DNA of 64,000 nucleotides from Spirosoma rhododendri (GCF_012849055.1 NZ_CP051677.1:3983001-4047000); one strand, 5' to 3'; shown: positions 1 to 9,862, numbered from the stretch's first letter. Notes: generated from the letters alone by a model not told the origin. A program made the numbers and translations.

Positions 1-1764
1 GACCCGTACATGACGCAGTGGATCAACAATGCCGTGTTCACCTATGTGCAGCTGGCTCCGTCAGCTAGTCTGGCGCAGGTCGAACGCAGCCTGCCGGGCT
101 TCATGCAGAAGTACATGGGACCCGTTATGAAGCAGTTCGGTTTCCGCTTCTCGCTGTCGCTGACCCCGCTGGACGACATTTACTTTGAACAGGGCGCGTT
201 TGATAACCTGAAACACGGCGATAAAAAAGTCGTGTATCTCTTCCTGTCGATTGCCGCACTCATTCTGCTGGTAGCCTGCATCAATTTCATGAACCTGTCG
301 ACGGTTCGGGCGATGGAGCGGTCGCGCGAGATTGGCGTCCGTAAGGTGTTGGGCGCCGTCAAACAGCATCTGGTGTGGCAGTTTATCGGCGAATCGGTGC
401 TGCTGACTACGCTTTCCTGCGGCCTGGCCGTCGGACTGGTGGCGTTGGCGCTACCGGCCTATGTCCAATTGCTGGGGCAACCGATTCAACTGACGGCCTA
501 CGCGTTGCCGATCACCCTGTTTCTGATTGGTATCATCGTCGTAACCGGTTTCCTGGCGGGTAGCTACCCGGCATTTGTGCTGGCCGCTTTTTCGCCCATA
601 CAGGCACTGAAAGGAAAGCTTCGCCTGGGCCGGGGCAGCACGTCGTTCCGGCAGGTGCTGGTCGTGATTCAGTTCAGCATTTCGATCGTGCTGATGCTGG
701 GTATGGCCATCGTAACGCGGCAACTGCACTACCTCAAACACAAGGAACTGGGCTACAACAGCGCCCAGACGATGGTCATTCCCATCGAGAACGAAGACAT
801 CTACAACTTTCTTACCCAGCGCAAAGGCGACCTGTTGGGCCAGAGCCAGGTGTCGAACGTGTCGCTGATGTCGGGCGAGCCGGGCGGGTATTTCGACGCG
901 CAGATGTTCGACGTAGAGGGGCATGACGAGCGGTGGCGGGGCCGTACCGAGTTCGTCGATTTCGACTACGTAAAAACGCTGAACCTGAAGATTATCGCCG
1001 GGCGGGATTTGTCGCCGGCATTCGCCACCGACAGCACACAAGCACTTCTGTTAAATCGCACGGCAGCGGCTAAACTGGGCTGGACACCGCAACAAGCCAT
1101 CGGCAAATGGCTGAAGAACACCCTGCGCGACAGCACACGTCAGACCGTTATTGGCGTGGTTGAGGATTTCAACTTCCTGTCGCTCCGCGAGCATATCGAG
1201 CCGCTGGTTATTGAGCCTAGCGACGATCAGCGGGTAGGGCTGGTTCGGCTGAAACCCGGCGACGTACAGGCGGGCGTAGAAGCGGTCACCGCCCTGTACG
1301 CCAAAACGAAGCCTGCCTATCCGTTTGACTATCGGTTTCTGGATGAGCAGTTCGATCAGACGTACCAGGCCGATCTGCGTCAACAAACCATTCTGGGCGT
1401 CTTTGCCGGGCTGGCGATCTTCATCGCCTGTCTGGGGCTGTTCGGTCTGGCGTCGTTTCTGGCCCGGCAGCGCACCAAAGAAATCGGCGTTCGGAAAGTG
1501 CTGGGTGCATCGGTCGTGAGCGTGGTAGCATTGCTCTCGAAAGACTTCCTGAAACTGGTGCTCGTGGCTATCGTTGTTGCCAGCCCACTGGCGTACTACG
1601 GCATGAATCGGTGGCTCCAGAGCTTTGCCTACCGGGTCGAGGTGTCGTGGTGGATCTTCGCACTGGCGGGACTGGTGGCGGTACTCATTGCGCTGCTAAC
1701 CATCAGCGTACAAAGTATCCGGGCTGCGCTGGCCAACCCCGTCAAATCGCTCCGGTCGGAGTAG
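1..1764 (+). CDS. ABC transporter permease, MacB/FtsX type (5' end outside window)
   Basis: This is the C-terminal ~588 residues of an inner-membrane permease; the frame is open to base 1, so the start lies upstream. The visible part holds one FtsX domain (membrane segments in roughly residues 75-200, preceded by a short piece of the periplasmic domain), then a periplasmic MacB-like domain (about 240-440), then a second FtsX domain at the end. The signature [11 protein letters not shown] occurs after the first membrane helix of the first FtsX unit, and [12 protein letters not shown] in the second. This duplicated FtsX architecture is typical of Bacteroidota permeases of about 800 residues. 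Such proteins pair with an ATPase to drive mechanotransmission or efflux; the substrate cannot be told. A short inverted repeat follows the stop. Confidence 0.9.
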   Translation, partial: DPYMTQWINNAVFTYVQLAPSASLAQVERSLPGFMQKYMGPVMKQFGFRFSLSLTPLDDIYFEQGAFDNLKHGDKKVVYLFLSIAALILLVACINFMNLSTVRAMERSREIGVRKVLGAVKQHLVWQFIGESVLLTTLSCGLAVGLVALALPAYVQLLGQPIQLTAYALPITLFLIGIIVVTGFLAGSYPAFVLAAFSPIQALKGKLRLGRGSTSFRQVLVVIQFSISIVLMLGMAIVTRQLHYLKHKELGYNSAQTMVIPIENEDIYNFLTQRKGDLLGQSQVSNVSLMSGEPGGYFDAQMFDVEGHDERWRGRTEFVDFDYVKTLNLKIIAGRDLSPAFATDSTQALLLNRTAAAKLGWTPQQAIGKWLKNTLRDSTRQTVIGVVEDFNFLSLREHIEPLVIEPSDDQRVGLVRLKPGDVQAGVEAVTALYAKTKPAYPFDYRFLDEQFDQTYQADLRQQTILGVFAGLAIFIACLGLFGLASFLARQRTKEIGVRKVLGASVVSVVALLSKDFLKLVLVAIVVASPLAYYGMNRWLQSFAYRVEVSWWIFALAGLVAVLIALLTISVQSIRAALANPVKSLRSE

Positions 1765-1844
1765 TGTTTTTGGTTTCCTGAATGGCCACTGCTGCGTTCA
1801 GACTGCACTGTCAGTAACGGGTAATGGCGAGATAGAATGCCAAC

Positions 1845-1892
1845 AAATAGACCCACCTGTGACAGACGTTACGTTCATAAGTGGGTCTATTT
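1845..1892 (+). terminator. 12-bp inverted repeat after the permease gene
   Basis: Arms at 1845-1856 and 1881-1892 (AAATAGACCCAC and its exact complement) flank a 24-base loop, about 80 bases after the permease stop and about 80 before the wrbA start. It could be a weak terminator or an operator or leader element of wrbA. No long T-run follows. Confidence 0.45.
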
Positions 1893-1969
1893 ATGCATTG
1901 GCTCTAACAAAGCCATTTATCGGGTTGTTGACATTGCTGTTTCTTTCAAGTAACGCATTACTCCGAATT

Positions 1970-2584
1970 ATGAAAACGCTTGTCGTATTTTATTCCACCT
2001 ATGGCCACGTCTGGACGCTGGCAGAAGCTATTGCAGAAGGTGCCCGTCAGGTCGAAGGCAATGAAGTAGTTGTCAAACGCGTACCCGAAACGCTACCCGC
2101 CGACATACTCGAAAAAACCGGAGCAACGGCTGCTCAGAAAGCGTTCGCTCACCTGCCGGTCGTCACACCCGACGAACTGGTTGAGTACGACGCTATCCTG
2201 TTCGGTACACCCACCCGTTATGGTAACCTTTGCGGTCAGATGCAGTCCTTCATGGACAGCACGGGCGGTTTGTGGGCCAAGGGCGCGCTGGTTGGTAAAG
2301 TAGGTGGGGCGTTTGTCAGCACGGCCACCCAGCACGGGGGCCAGGAAGAAACCCTTCGCGCCTTCCATACCGAGATGCTGCACCACGGCTTTGTGATCGT
2401 GGGGCTACCCTACGCCTGGCAGGGGCAGATGGGCCACACGGAAGTAACCGGCGGTACACCCTACGGAGCAAGCACGGTGGCAGGTGGTCAGGGTGAGCGC
2501 CAGCCCAGCGAAAACGAGCTGGAAGGCGCACGTTTCCAGGGTAAACACACCGCTGAGATTGCCCAGAAGCTGGCGGCTAAATAA
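1970..2584 (+). CDS. wrbA: NAD(P)H:quinone oxidoreductase, WrbA type
   Basis: 204-residue flavodoxin-fold protein, the normal WrbA length. The family reduces quinones by two electrons using FMN and NAD(P)H, protecting against redox-cycling quinones. The N-terminus [15 protein letters not shown] carries the phosphate-binding loop. [16 protein letters not shown] (about residues 80-95), [12 protein letters not shown] (about 115-126) and [10 protein letters not shown] form the FMN and active-site segments. I chose the ATG at 1970 because the 37 codons before it in the open frame do not resemble the family and would lengthen it beyond normal size. It is a single-gene unit followed by a strong hairpin. 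Confidence 0.92.
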   Translation: MKTLVVFYSTYGHVWTLAEAIAEGARQVEGNEVVVKRVPETLPADILEKTGATAAQKAFAHLPVVTPDELVEYDAILFGTPTRYGNLCGQMQSFMDSTGGLWAKGALVGKVGGAFVSTATQHGGQEETLRAFHTEMLHHGFVIVGLPYAWQGQMGHTEVTGGTPYGASTVAGGQGERQPSENELEGARFQGKHTAEIAQKLAAK

Positions 2585-2604
2585 GCCACTAGGTCAATCA
2601 CCAC

Positions 2605-2640
2605 AAAGCCCGTCTGGTTTTCAGGCGGGCTTTGTTGTTT
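2605..2640 (+). terminator. Rho-independent terminator after wrbA
   Basis: AAAGCCCGTCT (2605-2615) pairs with AGGCGGGCTTT (2623-2633) with one G-T mismatch, followed by TGTTGTTT. The A-rich left arm means it may also work for the convergent gene on the minus strand. Confidence 0.8.
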
Positions 2641-2670
2641 GTCAACACTTCATTACCAGCGAAGGCGGTC

Positions 2671-2703
2671 AAACCTTAAACGTTGAACTAAAAACGTTAA
2701 ACC
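2671..2703. repeat. Intergenic TTTAAGGTT-type repeat
   Basis: AACCTTAAAC, GTTGAACT and ACGTTAAACC words end just before the stop codon of the minus-strand DUF5686 gene. The same words recur at 9801, 35313 and 54693, so this looks like a partial copy of a dispersed palindromic family. Confidence 0.5.
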
Positions 2704-2704
2704 A

Positions 2705-5236
2705 TCAGAACGCCAGCCAGCCGGAGAATTTGACGGCAAAGGGCGTAACGGGAATGCCGGTGCGGGTCAGGTTGTCGCGGTATGTGAGCCGGTGGAGGAA
2801 GTCGACGCGCAGGACTTTGAAAATATTGTCGATGCCGTAGCCAACCTCAACGTAGGGCGTGCGGCCAAACGAACTAAAGCCCTCGACGGTATTGCCCTGT
2901 GCGTCGGTGGCGGGAATGGCCGACAGGTTGGCTGATGATACGCCACCCACCAGCACGTTGGCCGTTATGACTTCGCGCCATTTCAACTGCCGCAGCACCG
3001 GCAATCGGTTGAACAGCAGCCCGCCAAAGTTGTGCTCGAACTGTACGCTTGCCCAGCGATCGCAGACAAACTCGAAGTAGTTCATCAGGTTGTAGGCGTT
3101 GCTGACGTAGAACGACGATTCGTTGCCCAGTGGCGTGTATAGCAGCGGATACGGTACCGTCGACGGAATCAGCCCCGCGCCGACGGTGTAGTACGTCCGG
3201 CCCAGCACGCCCATGCGAAACGAGTGCTTCATCGTCAGCGATACGCGTTGATAGGCGAAGTCGCTGCCCAGTACGTCGCGCAGGCCGAGGGTGTAGCGCA
3301 GCGTAAAAATTGGCTTACGAATAGCCCCGGCACTGACCCGCACGTTGTCGTTCTGGAGTAGTACCTCGTCGGGGGCGAAGCGCGTTTCGGAAACGATCTC
3401 GGTGGTTCGGTAGCTGCTCCGCACCGACTGATCGTTGTCGCGGGTCTGGGGCTGGAAGGCGAAGGGGAACAGCGGTTCAAACGTGCGGTTGCGCAGGGCC
3501 AGCGTCTGCGTGAATCCCGCGCCCAGCTCGCGCCGGGCGTATACCAGATTATCCTCTTGGAAGTATGGTCGGCGGATAGTACCAAAGCGGGAGTAAGCCG
3601 CAAACAGGGAGTTACCCCCGATGTTGTCGGCGGAAATGCCCACGCGTTCCAGATCGTAAGTACGCCGGGCACCAATCACCGTCCAGGGCTTGCGGCTGAC
3701 GATGTACTCGGCCTGCGCGCTGTACTTAACCTGCTGATCGAGGGTGCCGTATGCCAGATAGCCGCTCAGCAGCCATTTGCGGCTGAACCCGGTGTTGGTA
3801 CGCATGCCCAGCCGAAACCGGTTGCCTTCGACACTATTGTTCGCGTAGGAATACAGCAACGGGCCGATGTCGATGTTCCATTTCTCAATGGGTTTATAGC
3901 CCAGCACACCCAGCTTGATAACCTCTCCGGCTAGTTTAATCAGCGGTACGTTGCGCACCGAATCGACGACCCGGATGGCTTTGAACTCGTCGGGCGACAG
4001 CGATTCCGGCCGGGCATTCTGCCAGTAGGCCGCGTCGGTCTGTTTGTAGTCGTCGGCCAGTTCGATGGATGGGTTGTAGAAAGCCGCGTCGTGCGGCTCT
4101 GTCAGGCTCACGTTGCGGGCCGTGGTCAGAAACCGGATCAGCGCACCCGGCGCGCGCGGGGTCGGCTCGTCGGTGTCGATGGTGAGGTGGGTCTGGGTCG
4201 GGAAGCGGGTGCCGGATGCGGTGGTTTCCCAGCTTTGCTCGATGTGCAGTTCGTCGACGAAGTTGATGTTGGCCCGCTTGTCGACCAGCGCGTCGACCTG
4301 CGTCAGGGCCAGTTGTAGTGTGTCGATCCAGACGGTACCGGTAAAGGCCAGATCGGTGGCGCGCTTGGGCGTAAACTCAATCTCGTAACAGGGCGCTCCG
4401 TCGATCTGTACCGTGTCTTTCAGCCGGAAGGTGTAGACCGTTTCCCACTGACTGCCGATTGGCGAGGGGAGGTCTTTGCGGAAAATGTTGAGCGAGTTGC
4501 GGTAGAAATTGTACTGCTGAAACGACGCGCCCGTCAGCTGGGCAATCAGGCTCCCATCACTGACCCCCACGCCCGACACCCGCGATTTGCGGATGTGCTC
4601 CTTTGTGCGGTCGGGGTTCGAGCGAGTGTAGACGTTAGACACCGTTTCCGAAATAAACACCGGCACGGCGGGTTGGCCATTGTCGTCGGTGACGGCGGGC
4701 AACTTACCCAGCAACCGACTGACCGGGCCGGGCCGCCGGTTGTTCTTTCGTTTCGTGCCGAAGTTGTTGATGTAGCCTTCAATCTTGGTGTAGCTGTCGA
4801 ACTCAAACCCCGCCAGCCGGGCCGGATTGAACTGATCGCGTCGGCGCACTACTTCACGCAGCACCCGGTAGGCCGGGTCGCCCCCTTTGGCGTATACTTT
4901 CACTTCCTCCAGCCGGTTAGCTGCTGCCGTTAGCTGCGCGTCGATGGTCTGGGCGGGCTGGGGGAGGAGGGCATAGGCGCGGGTTCGGTAGCCCAGACTC
5001 TGCACCAGCAGCGAGTCGGTCAGTTTGCCAACGCGGAGGCTGTAGCGCCCGTCGACGTCGGATGTAGTGCCGCTGGTACTGCCTTTTAAAGCGAGGCTGG
5101 CGAACGGAACACCCTCGCCGGTAGCCGCATCGGTGACGCGGCCCGAGATGGTGTACGTAGTCTGGGCCAGGCCGATACCGGTCAGTCCCGCGAGCAGGAA
5201 GGCCAGTATCAGCGTGGTCCGCAGATAAACAGTCAT
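2705..5236 (-). CDS. DUF5686 / carboxypeptidase-regulatory-like outer-membrane protein
   Basis: 843 residues. An N-terminal signal peptide ends near VGLAQ-like residues 22-25 (GIGLAQ). A carboxypeptidase-regulatory beta-sandwich follows at about 28-110, with ISGRVTDAATGEGVPFASL and GTTSDVDGRYSL. A long DUF5686 region comes next (AYRVLREVVRRRDQFNP and FDSYTKIEGYINN motifs at about 125-160), then alternating aromatic strands predicted to form an outer-membrane beta-barrel up to the C-terminal WLAF. The family is widespread in Bacteroidota; its function is unknown, and surface or envelope-stress roles are only guessed. It is a single gene facing wrbA. The terminal phenylalanine fits the beta-signal recognised by the BAM complex. 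Confidence 0.9.
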   Translation of the reverse strand: MTVYLRTTLILAFLLAGLTGIGLAQTTYTISGRVTDAATGEGVPFASLALKGSTSGTTSDVDGRYSLRVGKLTDSLLVQSLGYRTRAYALLPQPAQTIDAQLTAAANRLEEVKVYAKGGDPAYRVLREVVRRRDQFNPARLAGFEFDSYTKIEGYINNFGTKRKNNRRPGPVSRLLGKLPAVTDDNGQPAVPVFISETVSNVYTRSNPDRTKEHIRKSRVSGVGVSDGSLIAQLTGASFQQYNFYRNSLNIFRKDLPSPIGSQWETVYTFRLKDTVQIDGAPCYEIEFTPKRATDLAFTGTVWIDTLQLALTQVDALVDKRANINFVDELHIEQSWETTASGTRFPTQTHLTIDTDEPTPRAPGALIRFLTTARNVSLTEPHDAAFYNPSIELADDYKQTDAAYWQNARPESLSPDEFKAIRVVDSVRNVPLIKLAGEVIKLGVLGYKPIEKWNIDIGPLLYSYANNSVEGNRFRLGMRTNTGFSRKWLLSGYLAYGTLDQQVKYSAQAEYIVSRKPWTVIGARRTYDLERVGISADNIGGNSLFAAYSRFGTIRRPYFQEDNLVYARRELGAGFTQTLALRNRTFEPLFPFAFQPQTRDNDQSVRSSYRTTEIVSETRFAPDEVLLQNDNVRVSAGAIRKPIFTLRYTLGLRDVLGSDFAYQRVSLTMKHSFRMGVLGRTYYTVGAGLIPSTVPYPLLYTPLGNESSFYVSNAYNLMNYFEFVCDRWASVQFEHNFGGLLFNRLPVLRQLKWREVITANVLVGGVSSANLSAIPATDAQGNTVEGFSSFGRTPYVEVGYGIDNIFKVLRVDFLHRLTYRDNLTRTGIPVTPFAVKFSGWLAF

Positions 5237-5377
5237 GGTCGTATTCAGTAGTTGTATTCTCCGTAAGCAACCGTTATTTAGTCAACAGAGTTTACTATGT
5301 GGTCAAAAAATAACCGCTGTTGATTAAGCGGTAGGTTTGTGCCGGTACTACTCCCGACACTATTGACGGCTACATGA

Positions 5378-5551
5378 CTAGTCGGCAGGGCGGTCAGTTG
5401 CCGTATGCTGACGGGCGTGAGACAGGTTGCACAGTAGTTTATTGACGAGTGGTAACCCTGTTTTGACAAAGAACAACAGGCCCGTCACAATCAGAATCAG
5501 TAACGAGAAAAAGACAGAACGAGCGATTCGGCGTCGGGCTTTCTTCGGCAT
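5378..5551 (-). CDS. Possible small single-pass membrane protein
   Basis: 57 residues beginning MPKKARRRIAR, then one hydrophobic helix (about residues 12-34, SVFFSLLILIVTGLLFFV) and a polar tail. The positive-inside arrangement suggests a membrane microprotein. No ribosome-binding site is seen, and no family is recognised. It lies between two large outer-membrane protein genes on the same strand; the rest of 5237-5647 shows no other gene. Confidence 0.35.
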   Translation of the reverse strand: MPKKARRRIARSVFFSLLILIVTGLLFFVKTGLPLVNKLLCNLSHARQHTATDRPAD

Positions 5552-5598
5552 GGCCGTTACAAACAGATAGCTGCTGGTACGTGAGACTATAACGTATA

Positions 5599-5632
5599 AA
5601 GATGGCCCAAACCTACTGGTTTGGGCCATCTT
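5599..5632 (-). terminator. Perfect 15-bp hairpin after the barrel gene
   Basis: AAGATGGCCCAAACC (5599-5613) and its exact complement (5618-5632) flank a four-base loop, 15 bases past the stop of the minus-strand barrel gene. It has a strong GC core and a moderately T-rich flank, so it is a likely terminator, possibly bidirectional. Confidence 0.75.
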
Positions 5633-5647
5633 ATAGGGTTGCATTCA

Positions 5648-8392
5648 TTACTTACCGCTACGGGGAGCACGAGGAGCGCCCCCGCCGTTTCCGCCCTGTG
5701 GAGCACCTCCCTGCTGACCACCGCCCTGTTCGCCTTCGCCTTCTTTCTGGTCGCTGTCGTCGCCATTACCCCGCCGACGGCGTCGGTTACCGCCATCGAC
5801 GCTCATCTTCCCAAGGCGGTGGCTAAACGTCAGCCGGACACCCGCGTTGTAGAAATTGTTGCTGGAATTCTGCGTCAGAATGGGCGACGATAGTTCGGTG
5901 CGCTGGGTGAACGGGTGGTTAAAGATGTTTTCTGCCGCCAGCCCTATGCTGCTTTTCTTATCGTTGAATTCCTTCCGGGCACCGATGCTGTAGAAATACA
6001 TACCGCCCTGGTAGCCCTGCAACTGCACCTGCCGACCCCGGCCACCGGCGAAGATCTGGAACGCAAACCCGTTGGGCAGCGACAGGCTGGCGTTGGCACG
6101 GCCACCCAATACCCAGCCGGAGTTCGTCGCGTTGTAGATCGGGCTGGCGCTGTTGTTGGTCAGGCTGACGTGGTAAAAATCGACCCCGCCACCGATTTGT
6201 AGTTTCGAGAAGAGCGTTCCGTTGAGGAACAGGTTCAGCCCGTAGGCGTCCTGATAGCCGATGTTCTGGTAAGTGGTTTTGATGGCCTGCTGAAACACCG
6301 GGTTCACGACGTCTCCGAAGGTTTGGCCCGTTACGGCCGTTACTTCACGTACCGCCGTGATTTCACCGGTTGTCCGGCGGGCAAACAGTGTCGCGTTTAC
6401 GTACAGACCTTTGATGTTGGTGCTTGTTCCGAACTCGATGTTGTCGGTGAATTCGGGCGACAGATACGGGTTACCCTGCGTGATGTTAGTCGGGTTCGAC
6501 GTGTTGAGGTTGGGGTTCAGGAACTGAATACCCGGCCGCTGAATCCGTCGGTTATACGCCAGTTTGATGATCTTGCCACCTTTCAGCGCCTTCGAGATGT
6601 TGATGCTGGGCACCAGCGTACCGTAGTTTGGAATGGAATCCGCCGTGTTGCTGGCTTCCCGGCTGAAGCGGGCGTTGACAAAGGTGTACTCATAGCGCAT
6701 ACCCGCCTTGATCGTGTACTTCGTTTTGCTGGTATACGTGTACGACAGATACGAAGCGGCAATGTTTTGCGTGTAAATCAGCGTATTGTCGGGGCGGGTG
6801 CCATCGACCTGATAACCGCCGTCGGCACCGGTCGCGATAAAATACTGGTACTGACTGTTGACGTCCCGGAACACGCCCTTCGCCCCAATTTCAAACAACT
6901 GGTTGTCTTTGATCGGTGTTTGGTAATCAACTTGCAGGTTCGATTCCTGGTTGTAGCTCAGGTTGTCGTTGCGCTGCCGCGACGTAATCGTCTGGAAGTC
7001 AGTATTGCTCAAGATATCGGCTACGAAGTTGTTCGTCCGGTTGTTGCGGCTAAACAGCGCCAGCACACTGAGTTCTTTCTGCGGCTTGTAGGTCTTGGTG
7101 TACGTGATGTTGGCGTCGACCGTCCCCGACAGATCTTTCGTCTCTACGTTACGATCACTGCGCGTGGGGAAATAGCCATTGGGCTGGTAGGTTTCGGTCA
7201 GCAGGTTGTACTGATTCTGAATGCCGTTGCGGGCACCGTAGCGCAGGCTGGCCGTGATCGACGATGTTTTGTCGATGTCCCAGTCCCAGCCCAGCTGGTA
7301 GTTGCCAAACAGCCGTTGGCTAAGCGTGTTGGCCGATTGCAGGGTCCGGGTTGGGTCCGAGAAGGTATTGGTGGCCAGATTGTAGTTGCGTGTCGTCTGA
7401 TCGTTCAGGAAAGAGCCCCGTACGTTGTATTCGGCCCGGCCGAAGCCGCCAATCGAAAAGCCCATCTTGCCGGTGCGCAGGTTACCGTTCAGGCTCAGGT
7501 TGGTCCCCCGGTTACCCACACCACCGTCGATGTTCAGCGTCGTACCCTGCAAGTTGTTTTTCTTCAGCACGATGTTGATGATACCGCCTGATCCTTCGGC
7601 GTCGTACTTGGCCGATGGGCTGGTAATCACCTCAACTGTTTTGATCTGATCGGCCGGAATCTGCTTCAGCGCGTCGGCTACGCTACTGGCCACGATCGTG
7701 CTGGGCTTGTTGTTGATGAGCACCCGGATGTTGCTGCTACCCCGCAGCGTCACGTTGCCGTCCATATCGACCGACAGCATCGGTACTTTGCGGAGAATGT
7801 CGCTGGCATCGCCCCCTTTGGCAGTGATGTCGCGGTCGGCATTGTAGATCAGCCGGTCGACTTTCTCCTCGATCTGTGCGGCCTGCCCCACCACGTTTAC
7901 TTCGGCCAGCGTTCGGGTGTCGGGGGATAGTTTCAGACTACCCAGATCTGCCGTACCGCCCCGGTCTACGGTGAACGGGGCCGTAAAGCGGTCACGGTAA
8001 CCGATAAACGACAGTTGCAGCCGGTAACGACCGGGGGCTAGCTTGGTAATGGTGAATCGCCCCTTATCATCGGTCGTCGTACCGTCGATAGGCTTGGTCG
8101 ATGGGGGGCTGAGCAGCGCGACGGTCGCAAACTCAACGGGTTTGTTGCTGACCGAATCGATCAGGACACCCGTGACTTTGGCATTGCCGCGCGGAGCTGC
8201 TTCCTGCGTCGGACCGGCAGGGGCGGGGCGACCCGCTGGCAACGAATCGGAGGGTGCCCCGCCTGGATTGGCCCCGCCCGGACGGGTCCCGGCGGGCCGC
8301 CCGGCGGGGTTGCTACCCGGATACTGAGCCAGTGTGGCGGTGGCGCAGAGGGTTGAGCTAACGATGAGTAAGGTAAATAATGGGTTTTTCAT
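5648..8392 (-). CDS. TonB-dependent-receptor-like outer membrane beta-barrel family protein
   Basis: 914 residues. A signal peptide (to about residue 22) is followed by a Pro/Gly/Ala-rich low-complexity stretch (23-70). A carboxypeptidase-regulatory domain (about 73-155, FIGYRDRFTAPF) precedes a plug domain (about 165-280, SDILRKVPMLSVDMDGNVTL, LRGSSNIRVLINNKPSTI) and a large barrel of the OMP_b-brl_3 type. The family resembles TonB receptors but its substrates are mostly unknown. Unusually, the last strand is followed by about 45 basic then Gly/Gln-rich residues (RRRRRGNGDDSDQKEGEGEQ onward), so the protein does not end at the usual aromatic beta-signal. It is a single gene with its own terminator; no SusD partner is adjacent. 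Confidence 0.88.
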   Translation of the reverse strand: MKNPLFTLLIVSSTLCATATLAQYPGSNPAGRPAGTRPGGANPGGAPSDSLPAGRPAPAGPTQEAAPRGNAKVTGVLIDSVSNKPVEFATVALLSPPSTKPIDGTTTDDKGRFTITKLAPGRYRLQLSFIGYRDRFTAPFTVDRGGTADLGSLKLSPDTRTLAEVNVVGQAAQIEEKVDRLIYNADRDITAKGGDASDILRKVPMLSVDMDGNVTLRGSSNIRVLINNKPSTIVASSVADALKQIPADQIKTVEVITSPSAKYDAEGSGGIINIVLKKNNLQGTTLNIDGGVGNRGTNLSLNGNLRTGKMGFSIGGFGRAEYNVRGSFLNDQTTRNYNLATNTFSDPTRTLQSANTLSQRLFGNYQLGWDWDIDKTSSITASLRYGARNGIQNQYNLLTETYQPNGYFPTRSDRNVETKDLSGTVDANITYTKTYKPQKELSVLALFSRNNRTNNFVADILSNTDFQTITSRQRNDNLSYNQESNLQVDYQTPIKDNQLFEIGAKGVFRDVNSQYQYFIATGADGGYQVDGTRPDNTLIYTQNIAASYLSYTYTSKTKYTIKAGMRYEYTFVNARFSREASNTADSIPNYGTLVPSINISKALKGGKIIKLAYNRRIQRPGIQFLNPNLNTSNPTNITQGNPYLSPEFTDNIEFGTSTNIKGLYVNATLFARRTTGEITAVREVTAVTGQTFGDVVNPVFQQAIKTTYQNIGYQDAYGLNLFLNGTLFSKLQIGGGVDFYHVSLTNNSASPIYNATNSGWVLGGRANASLSLPNGFAFQIFAGGRGRQVQLQGYQGGMYFYSIGARKEFNDKKSSIGLAAENIFNHPFTQRTELSSPILTQNSSNNFYNAGVRLTFSHRLGKMSVDGGNRRRRRGNGDDSDQKEGEGEQGGGQQGGAPQGGNGGGAPRAPRSGK

Positions 8393-8771
8393 ACCGGGTA
8401 GCGTTGTCGAGTCAAAGCTGAAACGTATTTAATAAGGTGGAAAACTGATCTGTCCGAATGCCCATTTTTGTACGCCGAACCCGCCTAATGCTAAGCCGGG
8501 CATAAGCGGCCGGATGAAACAAATCAGGGTGCGACAACGTACTAGAAGTAAGGTCATTGCATAGAACCGGCCGACTAGGGCACTGGTTTAAGCAGTACTC
8601 ATTAAAACGTTTTAATCCAGACCGGACACATACTCTTATTAAAGCTATTGACTGTCAATTAGTTAAAACAAATGTGTCGGATAGGTTAGGTTCCTGACCT
8701 ATATTTGTTGAGGGAGCGGTTGTGCGGTAGCCTGTGATTGATGCGTTCCCCTTTATTACTCAATTAGTTGT
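8393..8771. other. 379-bp divergent intergenic region
   Basis: It separates the divergent barrel and sterol-desaturase genes. I see no coding signal. It turns AT-rich from about 8600 to 8770, as expected for promoters of both genes; a TATATTTG element is listed separately. Confidence 0.6.
8700..8707 (+). promoter_or_regulatory. Bacteroidota-type -7 promoter element
   Basis: TATATTTG matches the Bacteroidota housekeeping sigma -7 consensus TAnnTTTG exactly, 64 bases upstream of the sterol-desaturase start. I see no clear TTTG at -33, so the call rests on one element. Confidence 0.35.
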
Positions 8772-9731
8772 ATGGATTTTATCAAGAATCTTTTGCCCGA
8801 AGGAACGATCTTTGGCGCTCCGGAAATCTCGAACGAACAGATCGTTGAACTCAGCAAAACGGCCCCCAACCTCATTGTTTGGGCAGTACCCGTGATGCTT
8901 TTGCTGACGGGTCTGGAGATGTGGTTCTCGCACCACAACGACCACGATCATTATAGTAAAGACGAAACCATCGGCTCAACACTGGTGGGGCTGGGCAGTC
9001 TGGTTGTATCGGCCGCGCTCAAGTTCGGCCTGATTTACCTGACGGTTCTGGTCTATAACCTGGTGCCCTGGCGGATGGAACTCAACTGGTGGACGCTTAT
9101 TCCGTGCTACATCATCTACGACCTGGCCAGCTATTGGGCGCACCGCGTGTCGCACGAGTCGCGGCTGTTCTGGGCTACGCACGTCGTGCACCACTCGGCC
9201 GAGCACTACAACCTAACGGTGTCGTACCGCTTGAGCTGGATTCAGCACATCAAAGTCATTTTCTTTATGCCGGTGATGCTGTTCGGCTTCCACCCGGTCA
9301 TCTTCTTCGTGACGAACCAACTGGCCACGCTGTTCCAGTTTTTGCAGCATACCGAGTACATCCGGCGCTTGCACCCGGTACTCGAATACATCTTCGCGAC
9401 GCCCTCGAACCACCGCGTTCACCACGGCTCGCAGGAGAAATACATCGACAAAAACTTCGGTGCTACGTTCATCTTCTGGGACCGTATTTTCAACACTTAT
9501 ACGCCGGAAGAAGAGCAGGTTATCTACGGTATCACGACCAATATCGACAAGAAGGCTAATCCGCTGCACATCAACTTTCACGAACTGAACGACATCGTCA
9601 GCGACGTTCGGCAGTCGAAGAACCTGAAGGAAGCCTGGATGTACACCTTCGGTAGCCCGATCACGGTATACAACCTGAAGATCAAAGCCGCCCACGAAGC
9701 GCAGCAGCGCGAACTGGAAGTGTATAGTTAG
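8772..9731 (+). CDS. Sterol desaturase / fatty acid hydroxylase family protein
   Basis: 319-residue membrane-bound di-iron oxygenase of the fatty-acid-hydroxylase superfamily. Three histidine boxes are visible: HRVSH at 124-128, HVVHH at 137-141 and HRVHH at 214-218. A HHNDHDH cluster at 54-60 lies on the first loop. Hydrophobic segments occur near 32-52, 70-98, 105-122 and 160-192. Such enzymes hydroxylate or desaturate lipid or carotenoid-like substrates with O2; the substrate here is not evident. It is a single gene, and the stop codon runs directly into an exceptionally long perfect hairpin. Confidence 0.9.
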   Translation: MDFIKNLLPEGTIFGAPEISNEQIVELSKTAPNLIVWAVPVMLLLTGLEMWFSHHNDHDHYSKDETIGSTLVGLGSLVVSAALKFGLIYLTVLVYNLVPWRMELNWWTLIPCYIIYDLASYWAHRVSHESRLFWATHVVHHSAEHYNLTVSYRLSWIQHIKVIFFMPVMLFGFHPVIFFVTNQLATLFQFLQHTEYIRRLHPVLEYIFATPSNHRVHHGSQEKYIDKNFGATFIFWDRIFNTYTPEEEQVIYGITTNIDKKANPLHINFHELNDIVSDVRQSKNLKEAWMYTFGSPITVYNLKIKAAHEAQQRELEVYS

Positions 9732-9800
9732 TCGATTTCACTGAAAACGCAGAAGGCCCAATCAGACGATTGGGCCTTCTGCGTTTTCAGTGAAATCGAC
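9731..9800 (+). terminator. 33-bp perfect inverted repeat terminator-like hairpin
   Basis: Arms 9731-9763 and 9768-9800 are exact complements with a four-base AGAC loop; the last base of the stop codon is the first base of the arm. The core contains AGAAGGCCCAATC. It is far longer than a typical intrinsic terminator, and no T-run follows. Likely roles are termination for both converging genes or mRNA 3' end protection. Confidence 0.8.
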
Positions 9801-9862
9801 GTTTAAGGTCTAAAGTCTAATGTTTAAGGTTATGTGCGTCAGCCAACTTTAAACCTTAAACC
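9801..9862. repeat. TTTAAGGTT-type palindromic intergenic repeat
   Basis: GTTTAAGGTCTAAAGT at 9801 pairs with ACTTTAAACCTTAAAC ending near 9862 with one mismatch. It belongs to the same word family as 2671, 35313 and 54693, and it slightly overlaps the end of the DUF779 gene. Confidence 0.6.

Noticed and set aside
6323..7591. 422-residue open frame on the plus strand inside the barrel gene
   Set aside because: It is antisense to a clearly coding TonB-like barrel, with no family motif; GC-rich genes leave long frames on the other strand.
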